A stretch of 64,000 nucleotides of DNA from Mucor racemosus (lineage: Eukaryota > Mucoromycota > Mucoromycetes > Mucorales > Mucoraceae), in assembly GCA_027405735.1 (NCBI GenBank), contig JAPEHQ010000001.1, positions 1 to 64,000 of the forward strand, read 5' to 3'. This document shows positions 22,075 to 33,425 of this stretch, one piece after another. Made by a program: the position numbers and the translations under genes. How positions within the stretch are numbered: position 1 is the stretch's first letter; every line of letters starts with the position of its first letter. The notes under the pieces were generated by a model. The model made no database searches and had not been told where the DNA came from. It was given only the letters and a program-made list of their open reading frames with translations.

Positions 22075-24070
22075 TTTTTAAATAAAAACATAATAAAAAA
22101 GCATCATCATATTCTATAAACTTGACATGAATGTATTCATAGTAACAATTGATCATCTAACAATAATAAGACGAAGAAGGACATTTCTTACTAAATCAAA
22201 AACCATACAACGAAACTTTAGATAATCTACTCTAGGTGTTCAATATAAAAAACAACACTGCATTCACAGTTATTATACTTTCTAGAATGCTATGTTATTG
22301 TTTACTGCTAGACATATTCTGCTCTTTGTTGCTTCTCAAATCTATTTGGGGGTCGCTGCAATCAATTCGATATTTTCACACGATTTGACGTACAGAACTC
22401 ACAATAATATCTGACATTCTTGCACTAGTAAATGGTATATAGTAACATTTTATAAATATGAAATTGTATAGCTATTCTTATATTGCTAAATTTACTAGAG
22501 TAGATATATCTCCCAAATATATGCTCATAAACTTATGAAATCAACATGTTTGATGGTGATGCAAAATATGATGTTTTTTATACGACCTTCATGTGAAGAC
22601 AATCTCAGGGAGACACGCCCCTTTTTTTTGCTGTATGAAGAAGTAAGCGATATAGAAACCCGCTTCTTTTTACATAACATGAAAGCAAACATGTCTTCCG
22701 ATTCAGTGCTGTACAAATCACTGCTGTTAATTTTCATTCACTTTTGTTTTTTACCTTTCTCAGAAATGGCACACCGTTAAATAGGCATCGCGACCAGTTT
22801 TATTGTAATATTATCCGTCACAATACTCTACTTTTTAAGCAAGGAAGATATCATGTGCCAGAATTCGGCCAGATCAAAAGTCAATTAGTTTAAATATGCG
22901 TACATGTATCGCTTCATAGTGTCCCTCAATTGCTTTCGAATATAAATACACTTGAAAAGATTATCAATTAAACTAAGAAGATTAATTTATTTGAACATCA
23001 AAAAAAATTGCGTGCTTTCTTTTTTACATCTTTTTGAATATTTTGATGCTATTTCTTTTTAGACATTCAATATATTCATTTTTATCGCATACTTTTGTAT
23101 ACAAGTTATAGACTTAATTTATATCTATCTATAAAAATTGAGTTTTCCGAAATATCTCAATTTTTGATGGAGAAAAGTGAAAAAAGGTGTAAAAAAGATA
23201 ATGGTCGATTTCTTCGGACTAATTTTTACGCACATTCGTAAGGCAAATTCGAAAAAATTACGCAAAATTTCTCATTTCTCTATGAAAAATGTCACTACAG
23301 CCACAAGCTATACCTTGATCCGTAGATAATTTGGCGATCTATGTTAACCGGCTATGAGTTAAAAGAGTCATACAGAAATTTTAACCTAAAAAGAGACAAT
23401 TGTGTGGAACAGATAGAGCTATTCACGGAAAAAAGTATAAAAAAACAATAGGAATTCGACTAGATAACATTAGGGTTTTATTATCAAGTTAAATTCTACT
23501 TGAGGACTTTTGTAATAAATAAATGTCCTCTTTATATAGTTTTCATCAGAGAGATTAGGTAAGCATTCCTAGGTCCATACATAGCCAATAACACCCCTTG
23601 CCAGACATAAATCTTGATAGTAACCAATCGGTGTATTCATAGAGTTCATGGGTCCTTGATCATAATGGTGTGATTAAATCCACATTATGTTGATTGGTCT
23701 TTAACTATAAGTTGCTAGGATAGAAGCTTGGTAGAAAATTTATATTAGTATGAATCAGCATATATCATTTGGTAGTGTAATGTCTATTCATGTCAGCTGT
23801 ACTTTAATTGAGAATCAGATGAAATGGAGATCAATTATAGTGGATAAATGTTTACATATTCCACAAATTGCAAAAAAAAAAAAAAAAAATTAGAGGCAGA
23901 TGCAAAAAAATTTGGGGGCAATTGGAAATTTTATTGCTTTTATTAAGAGACCATTGTTGCAAACTGTGAAATGAGACACAATAGAATTATTTGGAATCCA
24001 TTTCAGAAACATTATTAAACGCTTTTCAAGAAACAAATGCAAAGGTACATAGAGATGCATGATATTCTAT
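22075..24070. other. Intergenic with one R2 remnant
   Basis: No supported gene. The only recognised content is an R2 piece at about 23090-23480. An A18 run at 23871-23889 has no matching flanking duplication. Confidence 0.5.
23090..23480 (-). repeat. R2 repeat, partial copy 5
   Basis: Read on the minus strand, AAATTATCTACGGATCAAGG, GTAGTGACATTTTTC and ATAGAGAAATG line up with AAATTATCTATTGATTGAGG, CTAGCTGCATTTTTC and GTAGAGAAAACG of R2 copy 1. Limits are approximate because of divergence. Confidence 0.5.
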
Positions 24071-24322
24071 TTATGGCCCATTACCGTAATATGCACGGAT
24101 TAGTATAACTTTTCCAAAAGAAGAAAAAGTATCACCAGTAGGCTGATTAATCTCTTCAAAAGAGGCGTTCGAAATATTGCATAGATTGAATTTAGCGAGA
24201 GAGATACCAGGATTTAAAATAGATTGAGCAACAAATTGTTCATTAATGAATGTAAATCCGGTAATGAGACCAATCTCAATGTACGAACGCCTGTCAGCAG
24301 TAGACGTAGGATTTTGTTGCAT
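24071..24322 (-). CDS. Small hypothetical open frame, possibly one exon of a lost gene
   Basis: 83 codons from ATG 24322, beginning MQQNPTSTADRRSYIEIGL and ending GKVILIRAYYGNGP. Composition is protein-like and unlike the surrounding noncoding sequence. There is no domain I recognise, and no neighbour supports expression. A GTAATGG sequence just before the stop could be a splice donor, so it might be a surviving exon. Confidence 0.25.
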   Translation of the reverse strand: MQQNPTSTADRRSYIEIGLITGFTFINEQFVAQSILNPGISLAKFNLCNISNASFEEINQPTGDTFSSFGKVILIRAYYGNGP

Positions 24323-26039
24323 TTATTACTAAAAAAGAAAGAAATGCTCTGCATATGTGTTATGAAACGGCTCGACAAGTGTTTTATACCAGGAAAAGCT
24401 TTTGTTATCTAGGTTAAAAATTAAAGAAAAGAAGACTGTTGTATTTAGGATCAACGTGTTATGTAATGTTAATGGTATCGATTATTAAAGATTTTTTCCA
24501 AGTCAAGAAGAGCAGCTTCGTTTGGTTAAAAAAACCTTTGAGCTGGGAAGTAGTTGTTGTTACGCCAGGAGATTATATCAATCTCAAAGCTAAAATATGT
24601 ACTAAATCATATAATAAAAATAAAGGAAAACTGTTATAAAATGAAACAGCACACTAAAACTAAAGAACTTTATTATAAGATCGAAACATCTTCTTTTATA
24701 TTCACATTCTTTAATTATATGACTAGTCTAAATGAGTCTATTTATATATATACATATATCCAACCAAGTCTAGGTGACACACACTAGTTCCACATTCCTG
24801 TATAAACTGGGCTTTATAACATAATACACAGCAATGTAGGTCTTAAAATGTCAAACTGTGCCGTAATCTTAACCAAGGAATGCACACAGATCTGTGTATG
24901 CAACAGTGGTAGATAAAGCGCCGTAAACCTACCTTGCTTGCTTGCTTTTGACTTTTGAAATCCGACGTGTTTAATTATGCCGCTGCTTGGGCCCGGGCTT
25001 GCTTGCATTAATTTTAAATATTTGAAGCTCGACAAATGCTCAATTATATCGCTCACGCTCGCTTGCACTTGATTGGTTTGCGAACGCTAGTCTACCTTCA
25101 GATTGGTAACATAAACCAAACGTGTTAACTCTTAAAACTTCTAGAGTGTCCTGTGTTACTCACTCCTTCAATATTTGTCCTTTAGAATGCTTGTTATGTT
25201 TCATCATGTTGCTAAAACTAATTTATATCAAGATTAGATTAAGGCCGCGGTTGATTACTTTAATTTCACAGGTATAGCTATGAAAGATGAAAGAACAACG
25301 AACCCTCTGTATTTAGTTGTATTGAACGACACTCTACAAAAAATTAAACCGGCAATTATTGATGCCATTGTTTTGTTTCATATAATAACCAATTGGGATC
25401 CTTTTTTATCATGAGAAAACAGGTTTGATAACCCCTAGCTTGCTTTCTTACATTTTTTTAGAATAGAAACAACTGATGTATTCGAGTTTACGACGTATAC
25501 AAAATGTATAGATGTATATAATAGATATTTGACTAAATTCTTGCTTACGGACTTTAAAAATAAAGGGAAACTATGCAAGTATATATGTAAGCAAATGTGT
25601 TGCACTTGTTCTTTTTTAATATCACTATACGTGCAATAGAGATTTGTACACAAACAACCTATAATTATATTTACAAGAAAAAGGCTATTTACAGTATTCA
25701 AATAATATTCATATCAGAGATGTCCAAACATCATTGACCAATCGTAAATTATCTCTGAAAAAGGTCTGTGCTCTAAATAGTGATCGCAATCGAGTAATGC
25801 GCGCATAAGTAAGAGAGCGAGCCCTATGCTTGGGCTCGCTTGAATTGCGCTTCTTTCAAGGTATTACTTGCTTTGGCTTGCTTGCGTGTAAACTTGCTTG
25901 CTTGTGTGCCTTCAATTTAAGCAAGGAAACACGTAACAGAGAGAAATTTTATTCAATTTACGCAATTTTAGCTTTAAAAAAGACAAAATGCATCATATTT
26001 TGAACCAATATCAGGCTGAAAACATATAGTACAATGGTT
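24323..26039. other. Repeat-rich spacer
   Basis: No supported gene. It contains R1 copy 2 (24932-25088) and an R1-like fragment rich in GCTTGCTT at about 25810-25912. Short open frames have no resemblance to known proteins. Confidence 0.5.
24932..25088. repeat. R1 repeat, copy 2 (short)
   Basis: It shares CTTGGGCCCGGGCTTGCTTG, a degenerate CTCACGCTCGCTTG and the end TTTGCGAACGCT with copies 1 and 3. The first ~100 bp of the longer copies is missing. Confidence 0.7.
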
Positions 26040-26293
26040 TCGCTTGCATTCGAATTTGCTCGCTTGCTTATATGCTCGTGCTTGACTTGATTGACTTTTT
26101 GAAAAATTATATAATGCTTGATTTATGCTTGGTTGCTTGCTTTCAAAACTGAAAATGCTCGATATTATACAACTGCTCAACGAGCCGTTGCTTAGGCTCG
26201 GGCTTGCTTGGGTAATTTTCAGATATTTTGGACTCGGCAAATGCTTGCTGAAACTGCTTGCGCTCGCTTGAGCTCGGTCATTTTGCGAACGCT
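26040..26293. repeat. R1 repeat, copy 3
   Basis: About 75-80% similar by eye to copy 1 over its whole length, in the same orientation, ending TTTTGCGAACGCT. It abuts directly a 5'-truncated family 1 LTR at 26294. Confidence 0.8.
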
Positions 26294-26683
26294 ACCAAGA
26301 ACGTTTGGACTTCAATTATGACACCATATTATTTTATCCCAGCGGTTAATCAATCAAGTAGCTATCAAACCAACATCCAACAAGCAAATTTAGCGCAGTA
26401 TTGAAGCAAGGCAACTCACAAATTCTGCGAACACAGTTAAATTATGATTGATCCATTTATATCCATAGATTATTATCAAACAGACTTAATAGTTTAATAA
26501 TGACTTAAATTACATCTTAGAATCTCAATGTCAGATCGATATAAAAGACCATACTTATAAAGTATATCTAAATAAATGATATCTTGTTTTTATTATACAG
26601 TTGAAGAACTGGTTTATTACTCATTCTCCTTTAATTTTATTCATTTTTTAAGTATTATTTATCAAACACAAAAATATACGACA
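26294..26683 (+). mobile_element. 5'-truncated LTR of family 1
   Basis: It starts inside the LTR at CCAAGAACG and runs to ATATACGACA, with the TATAAAAGAC and AATAAATGAT motifs retained. The first ~150 bp are replaced by R1, so R1 or a rearrangement removed them. Confidence 0.75.
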
Positions 26684-26794
26684 CAACACGTGGTTTTATT
26701 GGACAGAAACATCATGTTTTGCTGATGGTTTTCTCAATTCACAGTGGTTTGTGAAAGTAGAAATATAAATTTTTATGCAGGATATATTTAAATC

Positions 26795-27138
26795 TGATGT
26801 ATCATTCTTAAACCGGATTATGTCAAATCCAAAAAAGTAAACAATAACAGATTCGGAATCGGAAGTTACGTAATTGAATATTAACTAAACCATGCTCCCA
26901 AAAGCACCATGATATAGAAGCAAGGTATAGAAGCATGGTACTCCTCCAGTACAATATTCTAACATGATATACCAGCATGATACATTACTATTAAATAATA
27001 TTTAAACTGCCTTATTACATCATTAATTCCCCAAACCAAATAGTACATAAACCCTATTAATTTCATTCCAATAAACGATATCTCTTTACTTGATTGAATT
27101 TCTAGTTTTATTTAACATAAACATATTCTGATAAATCA
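26795..27138 (+). mobile_element. Solo LTR of family 2 with perfect 5-bp duplication
   Basis: 344 bp from TGATGTATCATTC to TGATAAATCA, flanked by AAATC at 26790-26794 and 27139-27143. It contains TACATAAAC and, about 27 bp on, CCAATAAACGAT, which fit promoter and polyadenylation signals. The same family is at 43022-43330. No internal retrotransposon sequence is next to it, as expected after LTR-LTR recombination. Confidence 0.88.
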
Positions 27139-27229
27139 AAATCTACCATCATGTATAATTGGAGATTAATTGGATCAATATTCACAAGGATAATGGGTTT
27201 TTTTTCTTTGTTTTCTGCAGTTGTAAATA

Positions 27230-28600
27230 TTAGTTTATTATTTTGTAAAACTTAAAACTCATTATCTAGGGCTTAATTTCTGTATTCAGAAGATAGATAT
27301 AATGGATTGCTACTCTGTATTTTTTGTTTCAGTCAAAAATATTGATTTTTCATCGAGATAATCAAAATAATAGTTCTTATCACAGTTTAAAACCTATCAT
27401 CACGGGGTTCCAAAACTTATTTGTTGAAATGAATGAAAAATGATTAAAAAACAGAAATTGTTTAATGGCTCATGAGCTACAAAGAAAGTTGACCTAGCGT
27501 ATTAAATAGTTTTTGTACAATTCTGTATTCTGCATCCATCTAAATAAAATTTAAATAAATGTTTCACATTAAATTTTGCGTAAAATGCAATTGAAATTTT
27601 GGAGGTTTTTTGAAGATACACAACACTTTTTATAAGCATATTTAAGATATACCTAATTGAAATAATGCACAAAATTATTATCTATCGATTGACCTAGGAA
27701 TGGGCTTCGATTCGAGTTTGAATCGAGTTTTAACGGAAACGGCCATTCGATTCGAGTTGGAAAACGGCCCGTTTTTTTGTAACCCAGATAAAAAACGGGG
27801 TGGGAACAAGTATTGGTTTGCCTTAAGGAGGCTGTTAATAGCAACCTTGTCAAGTTAATATGGGATTATGAATTGATAATAGCATATTTGACAGTTTCAC
27901 AACTTGAAGTATTTTTTCAACCCTGTTTTCGAGTTTAGCTGACAAAAAAAAAAAAAGAAGAAACTCGAATACCCTCATTCGAGTTTGCATAAAAAACGGC
28001 CCGTTAAAGCAGTCAAACTCGGTTAACCGTAATACGATGCGTTGTTTGTGAAATCCTAGATTGACCTATTGCTGAACTTTCTAGCTGCATTTTTCGTAGA
28101 GAAAACAGAATTTTTGTCCAAATTTTTTTCAGATTCAGAATTTGGGATGAGGGTATATAAGGGAAAAATGGAAGCTAGAAATGGAGGTACCTTTTTGTAC
28201 ACATTTTTTAGGATATCTCCACGAAAAATCAATATTTTGAAAAACTCTAAATTGGGTCCGAGAGAGCTTAACGAGCTTAATGACATGAATGCAAAAAAAA
28301 TATTGCTCAATCTAGCCAATATTTTGAAACCTTCTATAGAAATGTCAAAAAGAAAAAAAAAAAAAAAGAGAAGTGCTCAGATTTTTTTTATATTAAAATA
28401 TGTTATAGAGCACTTTAAAACAAGTAAGTTTTATTATTAGAAAGTGTTAGTATAGCTTAATGTTTTCTGGAGTTATGAAGCCTCAAAGTTTTCAATCCTT
28501 TAGCAGTGAAATACGCGTAAAAAATCTGAAACCTAAGCACTGAAAAATTAATACCAATTGTAAAAAATAGGATATTTCTGGATACTTGTTTTTGGATTAA
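27230..28600 (+). repeat. R2 repeat, copy 2 (interrupted by a MITE)
   Basis: The tail of R2, including TTTCAGTCAAAAATATTGA (27331) and its inverted partner ACGAAAAATCAATATTTTG (28220). It is interrupted by a hAT MITE at 27695-28058. A block near 28249 (CTAAATTGGGTCCGAGAGAG) is shared with copies 1 and 3. The coding remnant seen in copy 3 is absent. Confidence 0.8.
27695..28058. mobile_element. hAT-type MITE, copy 1
   Basis: 364 bp from TAGGAATGGGC to AAATCCTA (termini TAGGAwT inverted), with 8-bp duplications GATTGACC at 27687-27694 and 28059-28066. Internally it carries several ATTCGAGTTTG-like and AACGGCCCGTT motifs that can pair. Almost identical to 61056-61418. R2 copies 1 and 3 show the same site without the insert. 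Confidence 0.92.
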
Positions 28601-29489
28601 AGGTGAGCATCTCAGGTACATTGGCATATAATATTTTCTTGGTGTTATTTAGTGAAAACAAAAAGTAGAGCAGGGATGAAAAATGAGACTCAGTTTTCAA
28701 GGAAAAAGCAGTGAATTTTACGCGTTTTTGAGTCTTTCGTGAGATATAAAATAAATTTAGGAATAGGTAACATAATGCAACGAGTTCATATCTATTTGGC
28801 AGCGTATAAGGAGCACACTACGTTGAATAAATTTAATATTGACGACTAAGAATGTAAAATAATCTCTGAATATACCTCGTTTTTTTAAAATTTAGCAATT
28901 TTGTTGGAGTGTTGCTCCAGGTATTGGAAATGTACCAGGTATTGGAAATGTACCAGCTTTTTTGTCAAAAGCAATGTCTGAATATATTTCATCTCATTGT
29001 TGTCTACTTGATAGAGCAGAAAAAAATATCAGAGTAAACTAACTATTTATGTTGTGCATTAATTTATCATAGTAAAATTCAAATAAATTTGCCTCAAATC
29101 GAAATATTTCTTTTTTTCAACGACAATCAACAGGCTTTTCCAAAGCCTACCCATCATCGTGAACCAACCTTTACGAGGACTAGAGCTAGAGTAAATATGC
29201 TTATTTCTTTTAGCTATTTCAGCAGATAGCAAATCAACATCATCATTTTGATCTCATGTTGGCTTTTGAGCAGCTTTATCCGCTTCAATACATAAGATAA
29301 TGTTGGTTTTCCTGAAATTGCTACCTTGCAAATCAACCTATTCCCCTACTCCCTAGCCTTAAAGGATCGCCCGTTATCAGCAACTAAAACAAGACCCTCA
29401 CAATAGTTATAAAAACAATAATTGCGGTTTATGGTAAAATCGGTTATTAGTCCATTAAATAGAAGGCTATATACATTTCTCCATCCACT
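28601..29489. other. Intergenic with a weak decayed frame
   Basis: A minus-strand frame around 29290-29060 reads ADKAAQKPT, a stop, then DQNDDVDLLSAEIAKRN and GWFTMMGRLWKSLL. It looks like coding remains but is too short and broken to name. A perfect 18-bp tandem duplication (AGGTATTGGAAATGTACC) lies at 28919-28954. Confidence 0.35.
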
Positions 29490-30361
29490 TTAAACAGGAT
29501 TAGTCTTCTTCCATTGAGTGTTCATAGCCATAGCTGATGTGATGATACTAAATAAAACATAAAAAAATAAGTATTTATCATTCAAGACTCGATTAAACAA
29601 CATACCCGGCAATACCAATTTGGCCTTCATCCAAGCTGAGCCATTTCAAACCCCCAATAGGGATGCAAATGTCAACAACATCTTGAATTAATTGGTATTT
29701 GGTAGTTTGCTCCTCCCTACAATAAACCATTAGATGATGTATGGTAAGAGCACCAGTAAACTTACTTTAACAATTTATTTTGCTCAACATCACCTAAAGA
29801 CTTTTCAGTCTTTAAAGCCTCAGCACGAACACGAAGTTGCTTTAATTGATACAAGCTAGAGATGATTGAAGCGGACAATGAGACAAACCAGCATTTGAGA
29901 CCGAAATCACTGACCTTTTTAGCATCGCTAAGTTTATAAAAGTTGATTGTGTCCAACTATATTTGAATAAAAAAAATAAATATATAATGAGATTTACAAT
30001 ACTATACTAATTTTCATGTGATATTTACCAAACTAAAGGCTTCTGAAGTAAAATAGAAGAAATTACTAGTAAATTTGACAAATTGAGTGGCCCTCAATAT
30101 AGGATCTGCCAAAGCAAGACTCTTGACACTAGATTGAGCAAGTTCAACAGGCTTCAACAAACGGAAGAATTTACGGCCTATAGCTAAATGGCTCTTTAAA
30201 TTAACCCAACGTTGAATAGTTTCTTTAGATGCGCCTTGACGAAGTAAATAAAAGGCATAGAAACGAGCGAAATATTGGACCAATCTGCACAGTTTTTCTC
30301 GGCCATTAGTAACGTTTAGATACTTGTTGAAAGCTGTGATTTGTGCCTCAGTAATAGCCAT
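29490..30361 (-). CDS. PEX11: Peroxisomal membrane elongation factor Pex11
   Basis: Four exons (30361-30029, 29956-29766, 29716-29606, 29547-29490) give 230 residues, the usual Pex11 length. Pex11 sits in the peroxisomal membrane, elongates it before division and influences fatty-acid metabolism. The N-terminus YLNVTNGREKLCRLVQYF and the following FYAFYLLRQG form the conserved amphipathic helix region. RKFFRLLKPVE, FFYFTSEAFSL and FGLKCWFVSL follow. The short C-terminal end after IGIAG reads IITSAMAMNTQWKK. All introns are GT...AG and in frame. It is transcribed divergently from the bromodomain gene, with about 990 bp between them. Which Pex11 paralogue it corresponds to cannot be told. Confidence 0.93.
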
Positions 30362-31350
30362 TTTTATGTGTAATTTAAGAAAGTAAATATAACTAAAGAA
30401 AGCATATACAACAGCAATTTCTACATTACATATTTATACCCTCTGTTAGATTGAGTTTTGATCTGTGTTCCGATTTCTCGTTGTAATAACGAATGAAACG
30501 TTATAATGGATCAATCTAAATCATATACGGTGACTGTGTCGCAATGATCCAAGATGTTGATATCATATGGGTAAACTAGGCGCCTTGAGCATATAATGAC
30601 ATTTGCATTCATTGTTTGTAATCACTTTATTTAGAATTGTCCTACAGTATACTGCTTGTAGTGGTAAAAAATTTCTGATAAGAACCATCAGGTTATTGCT
30701 TTATCAGGGGAAATTAACAATCTTATTTTCGACACATGTATCTGCCGTATATATTTAATATCTATCAAAAGGTATTTTTCAAAACAAAAAATACTATTTG
30801 TAATTTGACATGTGAAAGCTTAGTTTCTCATGTACTAAATTGCTGTAGCTATTTTAGGAGCGTATGAAGTATTCTTTAAAAAAATAAGATGGATTATGCA
30901 GTAATTTTGCATTTGAGAAATTATGCAAAATTCTTTAATTTAATGCAATTTGCTATTTTTTTACGCATTTTTCAAGTTTTGTGAATAAACCATATTAGTC
31001 TTTCTTTAGATCATGATCATTTATAATGCATAATGTGTTTTATTGCTAATATTTTGTCACAAATCAAAGAAACTTACACTTTATAACAAATGGAAGCTTC
31101 AATCTTGTCTAATCTATTGTCGTAGCAAATAATTATTTATTGATAGAAATCTAAAGTTTTATGTTTCAATACAGTGATGGTATTATCTACAGAGCCTTTG
31201 AACTAAATTTCCTTAGAAGTTCATCTGTTCATGATTGGCTATATTCAAGCACATTTTTCAGATTTCATGGCACGCGGGTCGCGCCTCTCATGATACCAGA
31301 TTAGTTTTCTTTCACAAAAAAGTTATAACCAACAACACAAAGAAAAAAGA
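30362..31350. other. Divergent spacer between PEX11 and the bromodomain gene
   Basis: About 990 bp of AT-rich sequence. Only the PEX11 TATA box is recognised. No gene or shared repeat was seen. Confidence 0.5.
30431..30438 (-). promoter_or_regulatory. TATA box of PEX11
   Basis: TATAAATA on the minus strand, 70-77 bp upstream of the ATG at 30361. Confidence 0.45.
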
Positions 31351-33257
31351 ATGTCTACATCTGAATGGACTATATTAGAGAAATTATTGCTTTCACAAGC
31401 AGTATATAAGTATGGAGAAGACAATTGGTTTCAAGTTGCTAGAAATCTTAAACATCATGCTTTACTGGATCGTTCTTCAGATTATTTTAATCAAAAGGTA
31501 AAACCAGTTAGCAAAAAAGTAGTGAAAATATACTAAATTAAAACATCATTAGAACTGCTCCCATCAATATTATTCAATGGTAGAAGATATAAATGAAGAA
31601 AAGTAATTATTTTGAATGGGTAACATAGTACAATTGCATATCAACCTATATTTTTTCTTTTGTAGAAAGGGTTCTCTATCAAACGACATGCCCGTAGTCG
31701 TTCAACTAGCACGACAACTATATACTTTACGATTAAATGAATTGAAGAAAGCCATAAACGAAGATGAAGAAAAGTTTTTATCGCTAGTGGCAGAAATTGA
31801 CGATATTCGAGCTGGAAAATGGGATAATCAATTGCTTGGTTTACCAACTACTTCCGAAACAAATTCACCTTTGAAAGAAGCAGAATCTGCGAATACTCCT
31901 AGAGCCATAGAAGCCACAACACCCGCAACCACAACGACAACACCACACCCAGAAGCATTGAATGCTGATACAATAGTAACATCTACATCTCCAATTACCC
32001 CTACAAATACATCCGATAAACAACAATATTCACCTCCATCAGGTGAGACACTCGAAACGTTAGCAAAGCAGGAAATTGAAGCAGAAGAGGCTACAAAAGT
32101 AGAAACAGAAAATATAGAAAACGAAACAAGAGATGTTCGTAAAGAAGATGCACCTCCAATTACAACTGCAGAACAATTGAAAGATATCACAGAAAATGAA
32201 GAGAATCTTCCTATTGCTGCTATTCCACAAAATCAAGATGCTACAGCTCTTAATTCAGAAATATCGCCAGAAGAGAAAGAATCAACTACAATTTCTGAAA
32301 TAGAGCAAGCATTGCCATCAACTCACTCAGATATTGAAGATATGAAAGAACAGAAAAACGAGACTGTATCACTAAAACGCCATTTGGATGATAATGAAGG
32401 TATTGAAACATCAGATTTGAAGAGACAAAAAATCGATAGCCAGCCATCATCTATTGCAGAATCAGTAGCAGGTAAAATAAACCAGATGTTGGTATTCAAT
32501 GTATGGTTATTAACATCAAATAGAAAAATTGGCAGAGCATGCAGAAATGGACGAGGACGATTACAAGAGCAATAAAAGAAGTAGAACAGATGATCATGAA
32601 CCACTTGCCATTGATACAAGTAGAACTGATTATTCAACAGGTAATCTCGACATTTATTGCGCCAAATCGACAGAGATTTAATATATACATTTTGATAGAT
32701 GTGAGTCGAGGTACAACACCAGCAGATCTTCGAGATGGAACTGAAAGTATTGCAGGTAGTGAAAGTAATGCTGCCACACCTACACATGAACGCAGTAGAA
32801 GGAAAGATGATCAGCGAAATAAATCATGGCTTAAAAATATTAATCTGTTGTGGCGTGAGATAGCAAATCATAAAAACGGTGCCATGTTTATGAATCCTAT
32901 CAAGGAAAACATTGCACCACATTATTATGAAATTGTTAAACGACCAATGGATCTTAAAGCAATTAAAAATCGTATTCGAGATGGGGTAAGATGGGATCAT
33001 ATTCTTATTGTTTAATATATTAAATTTGATTCTTTCATTAGACAATTAATACAACAACTGAATTCGAAAGGGATATTGTACTCATGTTGAATAATTCACT
33101 AATGTACAACAAGGAAGGCACTGAAGTATATCAATTGGCCAAAGAAATGTTGGATGATGCAGTGGAGCAAATCAAGATTTTCAAGATGGCAGATACAGAT
33201 ACAACGGCCAGTTCACATACTAGAGCTGCTTCAAAGAAGAGTGCTGTTCCTGAATAA
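31351..33257 (+). CDS. BRD8/Bdc1-like bromodomain protein (NuA4-type complex)
   Basis: Six exons (31351-31497, 31553-31602, 31666-32471, 32524-32640, 32699-32985, 33042-33257) give 540 residues. The N-terminus has a SANT-like segment (WTILEKLLLSQAVYKYGEDNW) leading to DYFNQK, NCSHQYYSMVEDINEEK and VQLARQLYTLRLNELKKAI, the layout of BRD8. A T/E/P-rich disordered middle (about 100-300) follows. The C-terminal bromodomain runs from LLWREIANHKNG through NIAPHYYEIVKRPMDL to MLNNSLMYN, where the last Asn is the acetyl-lysine contact. BRD8 and fission yeast Bdc1 belong to NuA4/TIP60 acetyltransferase complexes, which supports a nuclear chromatin role by inference. An AATAAA overlaps the stop codon (33253-33258). 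It converges with the RasGEF gene, leaving 168 bp. Confidence 0.88.
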
Positions 33258-33425
33258 AATACTAGATTTATGCTAATTTATGATGAGGGGGGGTATATGT
33301 ATTCGGTATTTTATTCTCTTTTTTGTTTGTGCTATATAATATAAATATTCATAATCTTAATAAGTAAATAATAATAATAATAATGATTGCTATAAATGTA
33401 TTTCATATCATCGTTTTTCCTTAAA

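Noticed and set aside
23860..23905. Second poly(A) retrocopy
   Set aside because: There is an A18 run, but I found no flanking direct repeat and no poly(A) signal before it.
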